Part shown: piece by piece, positions 7,875 through 17,180 of the stretch
How positions within the stretch are numbered: position 1 is the stretch's first letter
Layout: every line of letters starts with the position of its first letter
Source: Smittium culicis
Taxonomy: Eukaryota; Kickxellomycota; Harpellomycetes; Harpellales; Legeriomycetaceae
Direction of reading: 5' to 3'
Assembly (NCBI GenBank): GCA_001970855.1
Contig: LSSN01005987.1
Location: forward strand, 1-17,432
Length of the DNA stretch: 17,432 bases
Translations under genes and position numbers: made by a program
Notes under the pieces: generated by a model
Told to the model about the DNA's origin: nothing
The model's database searches: none
What the model saw: the letters and a program-made list of their open reading frames with translations, nothing else

Positions 7875-10800
7875 ATGGATTCCGATCAGTACTACAACAA
7901 TAACAACACCACTCTCAGGAGAAACAGGACCCTATTCAGGCCTGATCGCGACGTTCAGGAAAACCAAATGTTATCAGGTAAAAAAAATAATACTGGTCCC
8001 TGGGTCATCTTCTCCCGCATAGTCACATTCATGATTCCTGGAATTTTACTAAATAAACTCGGTGGTTTGAAAACTCCCGAAATTCGTCAGGCATGGAGAG
8101 AAAAAGTCGCGCTTTGCTTCATTATTGCCTGCATTTGTGCTATGATCGTATTCCTAACACTCTTCTTACCTTCTGTATTTTGTCCTGGCTCTGTAAGCGG
8201 CACCCAGAATAACGTTGTTATGATCGGAAAAGAAGTCGGTTCTGTCGGTGTATTAGGTAACGGCTACTCTGTCCAAGATGCCAGATGGCCCTCCGCATTC
8301 AACCCCAGCCCCGGCCAAGATATCACCCCTTATTTTAGTCGCGATATCCCTCAAGAATGCCTCGGTGTTGATATTCAGAAATTTAGAGCCGTTTCTTATG
8401 ATCTTTGCACCACAAACAACGGTATCAACGGCTGTGTTCTTGGAAAGCTGCCTGAAGCCGTCGATACCTTGAACCTATCTCCCTTGGACAACCGTCCAAT
8501 TGGCTTCGATTGGTCTGATCTCAAACAAGGCTTCTTTGCCATCAATGGAGTCGTTGTAAACTTAACCCCTTACTTACAGTCTGTAAAAACTCGAGCCCCT
8601 GACGATCTTCTCGATACTGCTATTTTTGCTGCTGCTAACGAAATGAACTCCGACGGTACTATTCTCTTCACCTCAAACAAAGAGCTTGATGCCGCCTCAA
8701 AATGCCTCATCGCCAGATACAGATCTGGTGTCATCTCCAAACAAACTGTCGGCTGCTTCGGTGTATCTCTATATAACTACATCGCACTAGTCATTATCGG
8801 TCTAATTGTTTTCGTCAGATTCTTTATGGCCCTTGTCTTCAAATACTTTATTTCATGGAAGCTAGTTAAACGCCCCTCAAAAGACAAAATTAGACCAATC
8901 TCATACAATGCCGCTGCTCCGTGGAACTCTAATAATGCCTCAGTTTCTAAAAAAAAAAACAAATCCAAAGCTGAATTGGACGAACTTTATACTGTCCTAT
9001 TGGTCACATGCTACAGCGAAGGTGAAGATTCTATCAAAGGAACCTGTGACTCTTTAGTCGAAACAGATTACAGTTCTTCTAGAAAATTACTCTTCCTCGT
9101 AGCTGACGGAATTTTGAAAGGTGATGGCAATGACAGAACAACTGCCGACATTTGTGTGGGTTTAATTGAGCAGGAAGAAGCGTTTTTAGAACCTGAAGCT
9201 TGTTCTTATATTGCTGTTGCCTCAGGCTCCAAACAATACAACGAAGCTAAGGTCTTCTGTGGTTATTATAACTCAGGCAGTGTTAGAGTCCCCACTATAG
9301 TTGTTGTTAAATGTGGTGGCCCTCTTGAACAAGGCCAACCTAAGCCCGGTAACAGAGGTAAACGTGACTCTCAAGTTATCTTAATGGGCTTCTTTTCTCG
9401 TGTTATCTATAACGATCGCTTATGCCCCCTCGATTACGACCTATTCAGAAAAGTGCAATTTTTAACTGGTGCAACCCCTGACCTATTTGAAATTGTTCTT
9501 ATGGTTGATGCCGATACTCGTGTTTATCCCGACTCTTTGAGACTCCTAGTGAATTGTTTAAATAACGATCAGCTCATTATGGGAATATGTGGTGAAACTA
9601 GAATTGCCAATAAAAGACAATCATGGGTCACTGCCATTCAAGTTTACGAATATTATATTTCTCACCATCTTGGAAAAGCTTTCGAATCTGTATTTGGTGG
9701 TGTTACCTGCTTACCTGGTTGTTTCTGTATGTATAGACTCAAAGCTCAAAAGGGTAGCGATTGGGTTCCTGTCTTAACCAAACCCGAAATTCTCCAAGAT
9801 TATTCACAAAATGTTGTTGAAACTCTTCATGAAAAGAACCTTCTTCTCCTCGGTGAAGATCGCTTCCTAACAACTTTAATGTTAAAAAACTTCCCCAACC
9901 GCAAAATGATGTTCATGCCTCAAGCTGTCTGTAAAACTGTCGTCCCTGATGAATTCAAAGTTTTGTTATCCCAAAGACGTAGATGGATTAATAGTACTGT
10001 TCATAACTTGATGGAACTTCTTCTAGTTCGCAACCTGTGCGGAACATTCTGTCTGTCTATGCAATTTTCCATCTTTCTCGATCTGATCGGTACAGTTGTA
10101 CTCCCAGTTGCTATTTTCATGACCTACGTACTAATTATTCAAGTTATTCGTTCCGCTTTCACTGAATTTACTGATGTCATTCCGCTAGTTATGTTGGTGG
10201 TTGTTCTTTTCTTACCCTCTACACTGATTGCTTTTACCTCCAGAAGATACATATACTTTGTTTGGATGTTAATTTACCTACTTGCTCTTCCAATCTGGAA
10301 CTTTGTTTTACCTACATATGCCTACTGGCATTTTGACGATTTCTCATGGGGTGAAACACGTAAAGTTGCCGGAGAAGTTAAGGGTACAGGACACGGTCAT
10401 GAAGGTGGTGAATTTGACTCCTCTGCTGTTCCTCTCCGACGCTGGGAAGATTATGAAAGACAAAGAATCCGCAATATGAAGAAAGCCGATAAGAATAAAT
10501 TCTATAACCAGCCTCAAGAAGACTACTACAATAGCTCTACATTCTTGGACGATTCTGAATCTGCTGGTCTACTCCGAAACGAGTCAACAAGTCCCAATTT
10601 CTCCGGTCACTCTGAAGCTCATAACTCTGATCACGGCTACAATAATAATGACTATATTCCTCAAAGAGATTACGAAAATAGCCGCCCTAATCGCAACGAT
10701 ATTATTCATGACGAATTTGAGCTTCAAACATTCAACAGCAATAGCCAAAATTATGATCAAGACTCCTCATATAACCAAAACAATTATAACGACTCCCACC

Positions 10801-10883
10801 AAAACAATCCATCCCGAAACCAAAACTTGAGCCCAACAAATTCGAGAGTTAGACCTGGTGGCGCCCGTCCATTGAGAAAATAA
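7875..10883 (+). CDS. CHS3: Class IV (Chs3-type) chitin synthase, 1002 aa
   Basis: A family 2 processive glycosyltransferase that polymerises N-acetylglucosamine from UDP-GlcNAc into chitin and extrudes it across the plasma membrane. The order of parts fits class IV. A basic, asparagine-rich N terminus (1-42) precedes the conserved WVIFSRIVTFMIPG block (43-56) and the QAWREK motif (72-77). Membrane segments lie at about 78-101 and 299-325, with a luminal region between them where class IV enzymes have a cytochrome b5-like fold. The catalytic domain follows: LLVTCYSEGED (375-385), DG at 411-412, DAD (545-547), EDRF (661-664) and QRRRW (700-704). Three membrane segments at about 731-813 and SWGETR (824-829) complete the core. 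All catalytic motifs look intact. The tail (870-1002) is low-complexity, rich in N, S, Q and D. At 1002 residues it is shorter than many class IV enzymes (about 1150-1200). It is a single exon, and the start is the first ATG after the TATA box. In budding yeast Chs3 makes most cell-wall chitin and is controlled by trafficking. The symbol is by homology. Confidence 0.96.
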   Translation: MDSDQYYNNNNTTLRRNRTLFRPDRDVQENQMLSGKKNNTGPWVIFSRIVTFMIPGILLNKLGGLKTPEIRQAWREKVALCFIIACICAMIVFLTLFLPSVFCPGSVSGTQNNVVMIGKEVGSVGVLGNGYSVQDARWPSAFNPSPGQDITPYFSRDIPQECLGVDIQKFRAVSYDLCTTNNGINGCVLGKLPEAVDTLNLSPLDNRPIGFDWSDLKQGFFAINGVVVNLTPYLQSVKTRAPDDLLDTAIFAAANEMNSDGTILFTSNKELDAASKCLIARYRSGVISKQTVGCFGVSLYNYIALVIIGLIVFVRFFMALVFKYFISWKLVKRPSKDKIRPISYNAAAPWNSNNASVSKKKNKSKAELDELYTVLLVTCYSEGEDSIKGTCDSLVETDYSSSRKLLFLVADGILKGDGNDRTTADICVGLIEQEEAFLEPEACSYIAVASGSKQYNEAKVFCGYYNSGSVRVPTIVVVKCGGPLEQGQPKPGNRGKRDSQVILMGFFSRVIYNDRLCPLDYDLFRKVQFLTGATPDLFEIVLMVDADTRVYPDSLRLLVNCLNNDQLIMGICGETRIANKRQSWVTAIQVYEYYISHHLGKAFESVFGGVTCLPGCFCMYRLKAQKGSDWVPVLTKPEILQDYSQNVVETLHEKNLLLLGEDRFLTTLMLKNFPNRKMMFMPQAVCKTVVPDEFKVLLSQRRRWINSTVHNLMELLLVRNLCGTFCLSMQFSIFLDLIGTVVLPVAIFMTYVLIIQVIRSAFTEFTDVIPLVMLVVVLFLPSTLIAFTSRRYIYFVWMLIYLLALPIWNFVLPTYAYWHFDDFSWGETRKVAGEVKGTGHGHEGGEFDSSAVPLRRWEDYERQRIRNMKKADKNKFYNQPQEDYYNSSTFLDDSESAGLLRNESTSPNFSGHSEAHNSDHGYNNNDYIPQRDYENSRPNRNDIIHDEFELQTFNSNSQNYDQDSSYNQNNYNDSHQNNPSRNQNLSPTNSRVRPGGARPLRK

Positions 10884-10932
10884 TTGATTTTCCACTTCAT
10901 CTTATCTTTATTTTAACACTTATTCTCGGGTG

Positions 10933-10945
10933 TATATATATATAT
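10933..10945 (+). terminator. Likely 3'-end efficiency element of chitin synthase
   Basis: A TATATATATATAT run begins 50 bases after the stop codon and is followed by T- and A-rich sequence. TA repeats of this type act as polyadenylation efficiency elements in yeasts. It is inferred from motif and position only. Confidence 0.4.
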
Positions 10946-11150
10946 TCACAAATTACTCAACCATTTTTTTTTTCATATAATATATTGACTATATTAAACC
11001 TTTTTTTTTATTTAAAGAAATCTATCGAATACATAGGCTAAGGAAGCTTATTACAAATAAAATATTTAATATTTTCTTACCGCTGTTTTTTTTTTTTGGC
11101 TCATTTCTTTAATTATATGGACCCAATAATGATCCGAAAATTTTTTCTTC

Positions 11151-11197
11151 ACGGGCTCCTCATCACAACCTTTTTTTAACTTAAATGAGCCGCCCGT
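11151..11197. terminator. Imperfect hairpin between convergent genes
   Basis: The arms ACGGGCTCCTCAT (11151-11163) and ATGAGCCGCCCGT (11185-11197) pair over 6 and 5 base pairs, separated by a 2x2 internal mismatch, with a 21-base loop. It is symmetric between the two transcripts and stands out by its GC content. A role in 3'-end formation or in separating the convergent transcripts is inferred. Confidence 0.35.
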
Positions 11198-11517
11198 AAA
11201 TATAAATATGTATTTGCCTATGTTACTATATTTATATTATTAGCATAAAATATTGCCTATTTGTAAGATTTTCTACAACTGTATATCATATTTAGCTGGA
11301 TAAAAGAAAAAAGGAATGAGAATGATTGAGAGAACGTGTAGAGACAACGAGACAGGTTATTTATTTAGAAATTTTTCGAATATTGTATGGTACAAATATA
11401 TAAAGAAATGGAATTTAGGGTGACGAGTGGATAAATAACAATAAATAAATTGAAATTAAGTTAAATATAGAGATAGACGTGAAAAATAAGATAAAAGTGG
11501 CCAGCTTTCAATGTGGT

Positions 11518-12904
11518 CTACCACTCAAAGTCGCCGTTGGCTCTATGGAACAAGTAGTTTCTGCCATTTACAAGCATTATTCCATCTTTTAATACGCACT
11601 TCCATTTATTTTTGGTCCTAGAAACCTTGTCATACTGGCATAGAACCATATGTTCAGTTATTTCTCCTCCATTTTCGACCTCCTCATCATCACTATCATC
11701 CAAATCGGAATTTATTTCCTCATTTTCGTCATTATCGTGATGATAGCTAGTGGAATTGTCACCGTCTAATTGAGGAATTTTAGACTTTTCGGAGCCTTGG
11801 ATACTGGTATTGCCGTTTAGCGAATCGAAGTTACTTGCCATTTTAGAGCGGAAATCACCAGATACTTTTTTCCACATTAAATCAAAATCATCAGTTCCGT
11901 CATTTTGTGGGAAGTGAGGAAGTTTTCGAACTTTAGAAAGTCTATCGTCTGCATTTGTAAAGTTATGGTCATCCTCCGAGGCTCTTTTGTTATGATTCAG
12001 GAGATTCTTCAAATTGGGCGCCGAATTTTTTATAGCCGAGCTAGCATCACTTGAATTTTCAGGTATTGTTGATAGGAGAGTATTACCATTAGATGGGAAA
12101 TATATTGGCGGCCTGTTAGAAAGCGGTTCGTCCTGCGTATCATCTGCGTCGCTACTTTCTTGATCATAGTTATCGTAATCATCATCAAGATGAACGTCCT
12201 GTCTCCTGTTTTTGTTTAATGAGGAAAAGCTTCTGTCTGAATCTGCACCTCTTACATTGGGAGAATTTATTATTGACGCCAGTGAAGCTGCGCTTTTCCC
12301 TGAAAACCTACTATCGATATTTGAAAACTGATTCAAGGTCATCTCTGCATTATTGTCTAATTCATCTTCGCTTTCTTCTGTTAATTGGGTAAAGAAAAGT
12401 ATCTGTTATTAAACAATTCATTTTTCATATTATAATTACATTCATATGTACAAGCTATACCTTTTGTTTCATTATATTCTTTAGGATTTTCAACTTCTTT
12501 TTCTTCATATTCTTCTTCAGGTGCATCAGGTGGGAAACTAGTTACTCTTGATTGGATTATTTTAGTTTCCCATAGCTATTTAGTTTAAGAAAAAGCAGGA
12601 AATAATTAATATGTAGTTTTAACAGATAAGTAAAATAGTAATATCAAAACCAAGGGAAATTACACGCTGCAGCTCTTGCAAAACGCTAATGTCAACACCA
12701 CTGTCATCAAAATCGCGCTGAACGCTTCTAATTACGTCATCTATTACTTGTTGATAAATTGAAGCCTAGTATATGACATCGTAAATAAATGACTTTAATA
12801 ATCTTTATTATAACTAGTTTATATTATAATTATCTTTTAAACACATTATTTTAAAATTTTAGTTGAGTTTATTTGTTTTTATTTACCACGACTGAGCTAG
12901 ACAT
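11518..12904 (-). CDS. TOA1: TFIIA large subunit (Toa1-type), four exons, 364 aa
   Basis: This is the large (alpha/beta) subunit of TFIIA, which stabilises TBP on the TATA box in the nucleus together with the small subunit Toa2. Exons, in coding order: 12904-12887 (MSSSVV), 12765-12664, 12575-12461 and 12377-11518. The first two junctions are in phase 0; the third splits a glutamate codon after its first base. The N-terminal helical domain spans residues 5 to about 55 and includes IYQQVIDDVIRSVQRDF and LQELQRLWETKI, the conserved bundle that pairs with the small subunit. A long variable, acidic and serine/asparagine-rich middle follows, with an acidic run ending SDLDDSDDEE just before the C-terminal beta-barrel strand block (about 315-364: MVLCQYDKVSRTKNKWKC ... 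FHRANGDFEW). That block contacts TBP and DNA. The ATG at 12342 is only internal Met91; starting there would lose the helical domain. The three introns were placed by GT-AG ends, frame and family motifs. Confidence 0.93.
12378..12460 (-). other. TOA1 intron 3, 83 bases
   Basis: The donor is GTATAG after ...ACAAAAG and the acceptor is AATTAACAG. The intron splits a GAA codon (G/AA), and removing it joins ETK to EESEDE in frame. A TTTAATAAC upstream of the acceptor could be the branch site. Confidence 0.85.
12576..12663 (-). other. TOA1 intron 2, 88 bases
   Basis: The donor is GTAATT after the CGT codon and the acceptor is AAATAG. Splicing joins LQELQR to LWETKI, restoring the conserved helical segment of the TFIIA large subunit. 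Confidence 0.88.
12766..12886 (-). other. TOA1 intron 1, 121 bases, after a six-codon first exon
   Basis: The donor is GTAAAT and the acceptor is ATACTAG. Reading on without splicing meets TAA five codons into the intron (GTA AAT AAA AAC AAA TAA). Splicing gives MSSSVV-ASIYQQVIDD, matching the usual N terminus of the family. The short first exon makes this the least certain of the three introns. Confidence 0.78.
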
Positions 12905-13614
12905 TTTTTTTATAGATTAGAAATGTGATCTGGAAAAAGCTAGGGAATTCGGGATTATTATTTTTTAATGATTATTCACTTTTTCTCCAATTTGTACAAA
13001 AAGTAGGTAAGTGCAAAACTTTAGTTAAAATGATAGATAATGGTATTAGTACTGATTATAATTAATTCCTAACAATACAAAAGCCTAAAACAAAATATGG
13101 AAATGATTAGTCATAGAAAAAAATTGTCTTGTTTGAAGCACATATTTATCTTAAAATATTCTTTCTTTATATAAATATATCGTTTAATTTACTTGTTATT
13201 TTACATCGGCTTCAAATTATTCGGATAGAGGGATAAAGAAGCCTTTTTATAATAAATTGAGTTTGAAAAGAGAAAGGGATATTTTTCCTCCCTCCTACTT
13301 TTTAGAGGAGTAACCCCAAACCCTGCCACTAATTCAAAGCTATTTTCATTTGACAGTTTATGAACTTATTAGCAATCCGGCACATTATCCATTCGCCATT
13401 TTTTACTAATTCTGCTGTAAATAATGATAGTAATTGGCAGACAAACAATGACTAATAGATCATAAGTACCTATTTGCTTAATATACTCAACATCTTTAAT
13501 TCAGCCAATAATTATCATATTTTATACTTATCAACTATTTTAATTCGATAATTATCCAGTTATTGGTAGTTGTTATATATCGTATGCTATGATATAATCA
13601 CTTGCTGTATATTC
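12905..13614. other. Upstream region of TOA1, AT-rich
   Basis: About 700 bases separate the TOA1 start from M copy D. TATAAAA occurs immediately before the ATG on the minus strand, too close to act as a TATA box for it. I recognise no conserved regulatory motif or other gene. Confidence 0.45.
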
Positions 13615-13618
13615 AAAT

Positions 13619-13864
13619 GGGAGATTCAGAACGAAGAGAGCACTTTGTTTCAGTTTAATGTTATTGGCCTGTAAAATCACTTTTTGTAAGTATTATTGGC
13701 GGAACAAAAAAGGCATTTTGATTTTTCTATTTCTTCGTTTTAATATAAAATTTTTATTTGCTAAAAATGTAAATTATTCTACTCATTGGTCGATTATTTT
13801 TTATGAGATTTTATATACTGAAACTCTTTACACTATAAAATGGCCTCTTCATAAAGAATCACAC
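13619..13864 (+). mobile_element. M element copy D, complete
   Basis: A complete 246-bp copy is flanked by AAAT at 13615-13618 and 13865-13868. It starts GGGAGATTCAGAACGAAGAG and ends CCTCTTCATAAAGAATCACAC. It is collinear with copy A and inverted relative to B and C. The 72-codon frame that starts inside it is a by-product of the repeat, not a gene. The three CCAAT boxes are present on the minus strand. It lies about 0.7 kb upstream of TOA1. Confidence 0.88.
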
Positions 13865-13997
13865 AAATGGAAATAAAAATAATATCCAATAATTACTCAA
13901 TACAATCTAATTAGTGGTCAGTCATTAATGATATGTTGAAACCTATTAGTATCAAGATTAATTGCTCCAGCTCATTCTTTAGCATTTATCTATACAG

Positions 13998-14185
13998 CTC
14001 TTTCAGGGGTCAACACTGTTAAGCTTCATTAAAAATCATAATTGGATAAACCTATTTAAGAGCATGTGTTATTGGGTATACTCAAATTTTTAGCCAATTA
14101 GTATTTAAAATAATTTGCTGATATATTAGATTGTCATTTGGTTGAATGATTTTGGTAGTTTATATGACAACCGTACATGAAAGGA
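13998..14185 (+). mobile_element. P element copy 6, old copy of the second subfamily
   Basis: This 188-base copy is collinear with the reverse of copy 4. It shows CTCTTTCAGGGGTCAACAC at the left, AAAAATCATAATTGGATAAA inside, TTGTCATTTGGTTGAATGAT and TTTTGGTAGTTTA to the right, and CCGTACATGAAAGGA at the end. The flanking TTAA sites have decayed to ACAG and CTAG. Substitutions are spread throughout, so it is older than copies 2-4. Confidence 0.75.
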
Positions 14186-14189
14186 CTAG

Positions 14190-14470
14190 TCAACTAACCA
14201 ATTTATGACGACTAGCATTTTCAAATATAAAATAACTTACAAGGCCCTAAATATCCAACCTTTCAAACCGCATTTAAAAGCATATGTTTTCTAAAAATAG
14301 CCATTGAAAATATTTTTTTTTGATTTAGATTTTCTAGATACATTTTAATTTCAAATAAAATTTAGAAACACAAACTGTCAAAATTACCACTCTTCTACTT
14401 CGAAGACTTATGGTAAAACTATTTAAACAGCTAACCCTAAAATATTCGAACCTTTAAAAAAAATAAATGA
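14190..14470. other. AT-rich sequence between an old P element and a transposase relic
   Basis: No open frame survives here. CTAACCCTAAAATA at 14431 resembles a piggyBac-type end preceded by a mutated TTAA, and could be the left terminus of the transposon relic that follows. No matching right end was found. Confidence 0.3.
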
Positions 14471-15240
14471 ATTTTTATAAAGCTTAAAATTATACCTTTA
14501 ATATATGCTTTTCTAAGATATATGACATTTAACACCGCTTATAATAGTACTCCTAAATACTTTAGTTGGACTGATCTAGTGACTAAAAATCGTATACCTC
14601 CAGAGTCAATAGTACTAGATTTAAGAAAAAAATTATTAAAACCTTTAATTCCAAACCAGCGTCGCACTAAAATGGTACCTTGAGCAAAAAAAAATAAGTT
14701 AAAACTTTATGTATTGTGGGATGGATCTTTCAAGCTGGGTTTTACGACTCATTTTTTGAATGCACACAATAAAATTATGTCGAAATCCTAATTATAACTC
14801 CTGAGAGACATCCATATTTGTTTCGAATTGACAATGAACCAAAAACTATCTTTTTTAAATTGGTTGGTAAAAAATAAAATAAAACATGTGGATTAATAAC
14901 TGAACAAAAATATAATTGAGCTTTTTGAATTTACAGTGTACAAATATGAATACAAATTGATAACGATCTATTCTTATAACGGGTTGAGAGTGGTAACTAG
15001 TCCAAGCAGCTTTTGTCAGTCTTAAAAAACAGGTGAATTAATAGATACCACTGACCTTTAGCACATATCATTCAACTCTTACCTCTCCGAATACATTTAA
15101 AGTTTTACTAAAAATGAAAAGAAAAAAAAGAGATGAAATTCCTAAAATTATAGAAAGGTGGACATAGTATATATACATATTGTAAATGAAAATGTCGCTG
15201 TAAGTGCAACGTCCAGAAATTAAAGTTAAAAACGAAAAAA
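14471..15240 (+). pseudogene. Decayed piggyBac-like DDE transposase relic
   Basis: Mostly one plus-strand frame can be followed for about 220 codons through some nine stops, fewer than AT-rich non-coding DNA should have. An unbroken segment (14471-14680) includes PPESIVLDLRKKLL and NQRRTKMVP, then after a TGA (14681, possibly former Trp) KLKLYVLWDGSFKLGF. Further pieces read LTMNQKLSFLNWLVKNKIKH, ITIYSYNGLRVVTS, KTGELIDTTDL (15026-15058) and, near 15180-15220, a cluster YCK-stop-KCRCKCNVQ. The order resembles piggyBac-type transposases: an acidic start, a lysine/proline-rich strand ending in D, a DN-like helix, a GxxD..D motif and a C-terminal cysteine cluster. The DN aspartate would here be asparagine. 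The match is by eye and no single motif is decisive. TTAA-flanked elements nearby fit the idea. It is certainly inactive. Confidence 0.45.
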
Positions 15241-15640
15241 AAAACCTAAAAACCTAAAAATATCACGCGAATTGGACCCAAAAAACACAATTATAAAAAT
15301 TTTTAATTATAATGATCTAAAAAAATGATTATATTGCTGAAAATATATATGTGATTAAAATTCAAGAAAATGAAACAGAATCACATTGAAGTTTTCTGAG
15401 GCATAATAAATCATCTAATAGCGCCATAAACTAAATTGTGATTAAAATCCTTATATATTTTCGTAGAAGCAAGGCTTTTATCCGGCCTATGTTTTCGTGG
15501 AGTTTTTTTTTTAAATACTGGGAGGATATTCAGTATAACTATGGATCCTGGTATAAAAAAGCTTAGCCCTCTTAACCAGTAAAATCATTTCACATTAAGT
15601 GAATTATTTATATAGTACATAGGATATTTACCTGGTATTG
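15241..15640. other. AT-rich sequence, nothing recognised
   Basis: Low-GC sequence with A-runs at its start shows only short broken frames. It may include the eroded 3' part of the transposase relic. Confidence 0.4.
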
Positions 15641-16000
15641 ATTTATCCTAGATCATAGACTTAATCGCTTGGCTAGCTGTTCTGTTAATATTAAAAAGCA
15701 CTAAGTACCTAGACCCACCATTTTATACCACCTTGGAGTAAGATCAGATATTACAGACAGAAAAGGATACGCGATTCTGGTAAATTTATTATGTCAGTGT
15801 AAGCTGGCTGGTTCCTATCTTCTGATAGATTTTTATCGCTTGCCTCATAGGCTGCATTAGCAGAAAGCTACAGTGACCCTTTACGCGCCTTTGATTAGAA
15901 AATATACCTCAGCACACAGTTAAGTTATATTAGGCACTCTGTATGGGAAGATAGTAGTTCTGTTTGATGTTATGTCATTCAAAGCTTCTCAATACTGATA
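15641..16000 (+). pseudogene. GC-richer patch, possible unidentified gene relic
   Basis: One plus-strand frame runs about 115 codons with only three internal stops. It reads, among others, PTILYHLGVRSDITDRKG, YAILVNLLCQCKLAGSYLL and VILGTLYGKIVVLFDVMSFK. The base composition is nearer to that of the coding regions than the flanks. I do not recognise a family. It could be a separate relic, part of a larger decayed element with the region at 14471-15240, or a chance low-stop stretch. Confidence 0.25.
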
Positions 16001-16799
16001 TATATCCGTATCGTTAAAAAAAGTATATATTGAAGGGAGTAGTACTTAGATCATTATTAATATACACATATAATTCCTCAAATCTCAATACTTCAAATCA
16101 TGTAGCAACATTAGACTCGCTTAAAATATTTCAATTTAAACATTTAAATTTATTTGCTATATCTTTATACATCTATAAACTTTCAACTTTATAAAGTATG
16201 ACATAAATTTGTCTATTATTTTACCAAGGGCAAGGAGCTACTGAACTTGCACCTAGTATATATATAAATAATATGTGTGAGCTGACTTCAAGTAAATTAA
16301 ATCAGAAAAGTTGAATTTAAATTATTATATCCATGAAAATTAATAAGAATTATCTGCCACATAAATTAGAATAGCCTAGAAAACAATATATACAAATATA
16401 TCTAGCATTAATAGATAATATTAGCGCAAGAAATGGATCTATGCTTAGAATATCATTATCAGAATTTAACTATTATATAACACAAGCGCCCAAAATTTGG
16501 GAAATCTCTCTCTACCGTTATTCCTTAGATTTTAAATCTAATTTTGTCTTAAAAAAATTTATTAGAATTTATTTTAAAAACAAATTACACTTCAAATATA
16601 AAATTATTAAAATAAAATAAGTGTGTTAATCTACGGATATTATTAATGAAACTGAGAATCTCTAACCGTGTTTAAGAAATCAATTATATCGAAACTCACT
16701 CTAATAGAAGAAAATAAAACGGTTGCTTACAATTAAAAGTGATTCCTTTTTTTAGCTATTAAAATTTACAAAAAATTATCTAGTACAAAATTAAATTCT
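16001..16799. other. AT-rich intergenic sequence, no gene seen
   Basis: Very low-GC sequence with frequent stops in all frames. A small palindrome CCCAAAATTTGGG lies near 16490. No repeat copy or RNA motif was found. Confidence 0.45.
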
Positions 16800-17180
16800 C
16801 ACCAAATGAATTTTCTCGAATGAGAACTTTGAAAGAGGCGAATCGGAATTCCCCTTTGATTTTGATATCCGCGTGGGCAACTTTACCCTGACGATAGTCC
16901 AAAAGTCAACTCCCTTATGAGTTAACGCACCGCATTCGCTACTAGGAATTTGAAAGACAACACTGAAATTATAGGGGCCACGCCAAATCTGCCAACTCTC
17001 TAATATAATTTAGTAATAAGCAACGGGAGATGCGCCACAATACCTCGGCTGCGTCTGTAGACGAGTATAATACAGGACCCATTGAGCTGGTGGATACCCA
17101 AGATTTAGCCCTAACTGCTGCTTTCTCGACAATAGGAAAAAAAACTAATATATATGTGGAATTCCTTGTTCAGGACTTCC
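16800..17180. pseudogene. GC-richer patch with broken frames on both strands, possible gene fragment
   Basis: A sharp composition change separates this patch from the AT-rich flanks. On the minus strand one stop-free stretch reads SWQIWRGPYNFSVVFQIP and later FWTIVRVKLP. An adjacent frame reads VRAKSWVSTSSMGPVLYS and LWRISRCLLLNYIREL. A plus-strand 65-codon frame (17030-17227) overlaps them. No frame spans the patch, which suggests frameshifts in a decayed gene, or an exon of a gene with introns. I recognise no family and cannot fix the coding strand. Confidence 0.3.

Larger units (their letters stand above)
10884..11517. other. Intergenic spacer between convergent genes
   Basis: 634 bases separate the two stop codons. 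The spacer holds the TA-run at 10933, T tracts near 10965 and 11085, a GC-containing hairpin at 11151-11197 and a TATATA at 11397-11402 that could serve TOA1 3'-end formation. I see no further gene. Confidence 0.6.

Noticed and set aside
13658..13876. 72-codon frame on the plus strand
   Set aside because: It lies almost wholly inside M copy D and runs past its end into flanking sequence. It is not kept open in copy A.
14471..15240. Mitochondrial or alternative code gene in which TGA reads as tryptophan
   Set aside because: Several TGA codons do fall where Trp would fit, but TAA and TAG also interrupt the same frame. Decay of a nuclear gene explains all of them.
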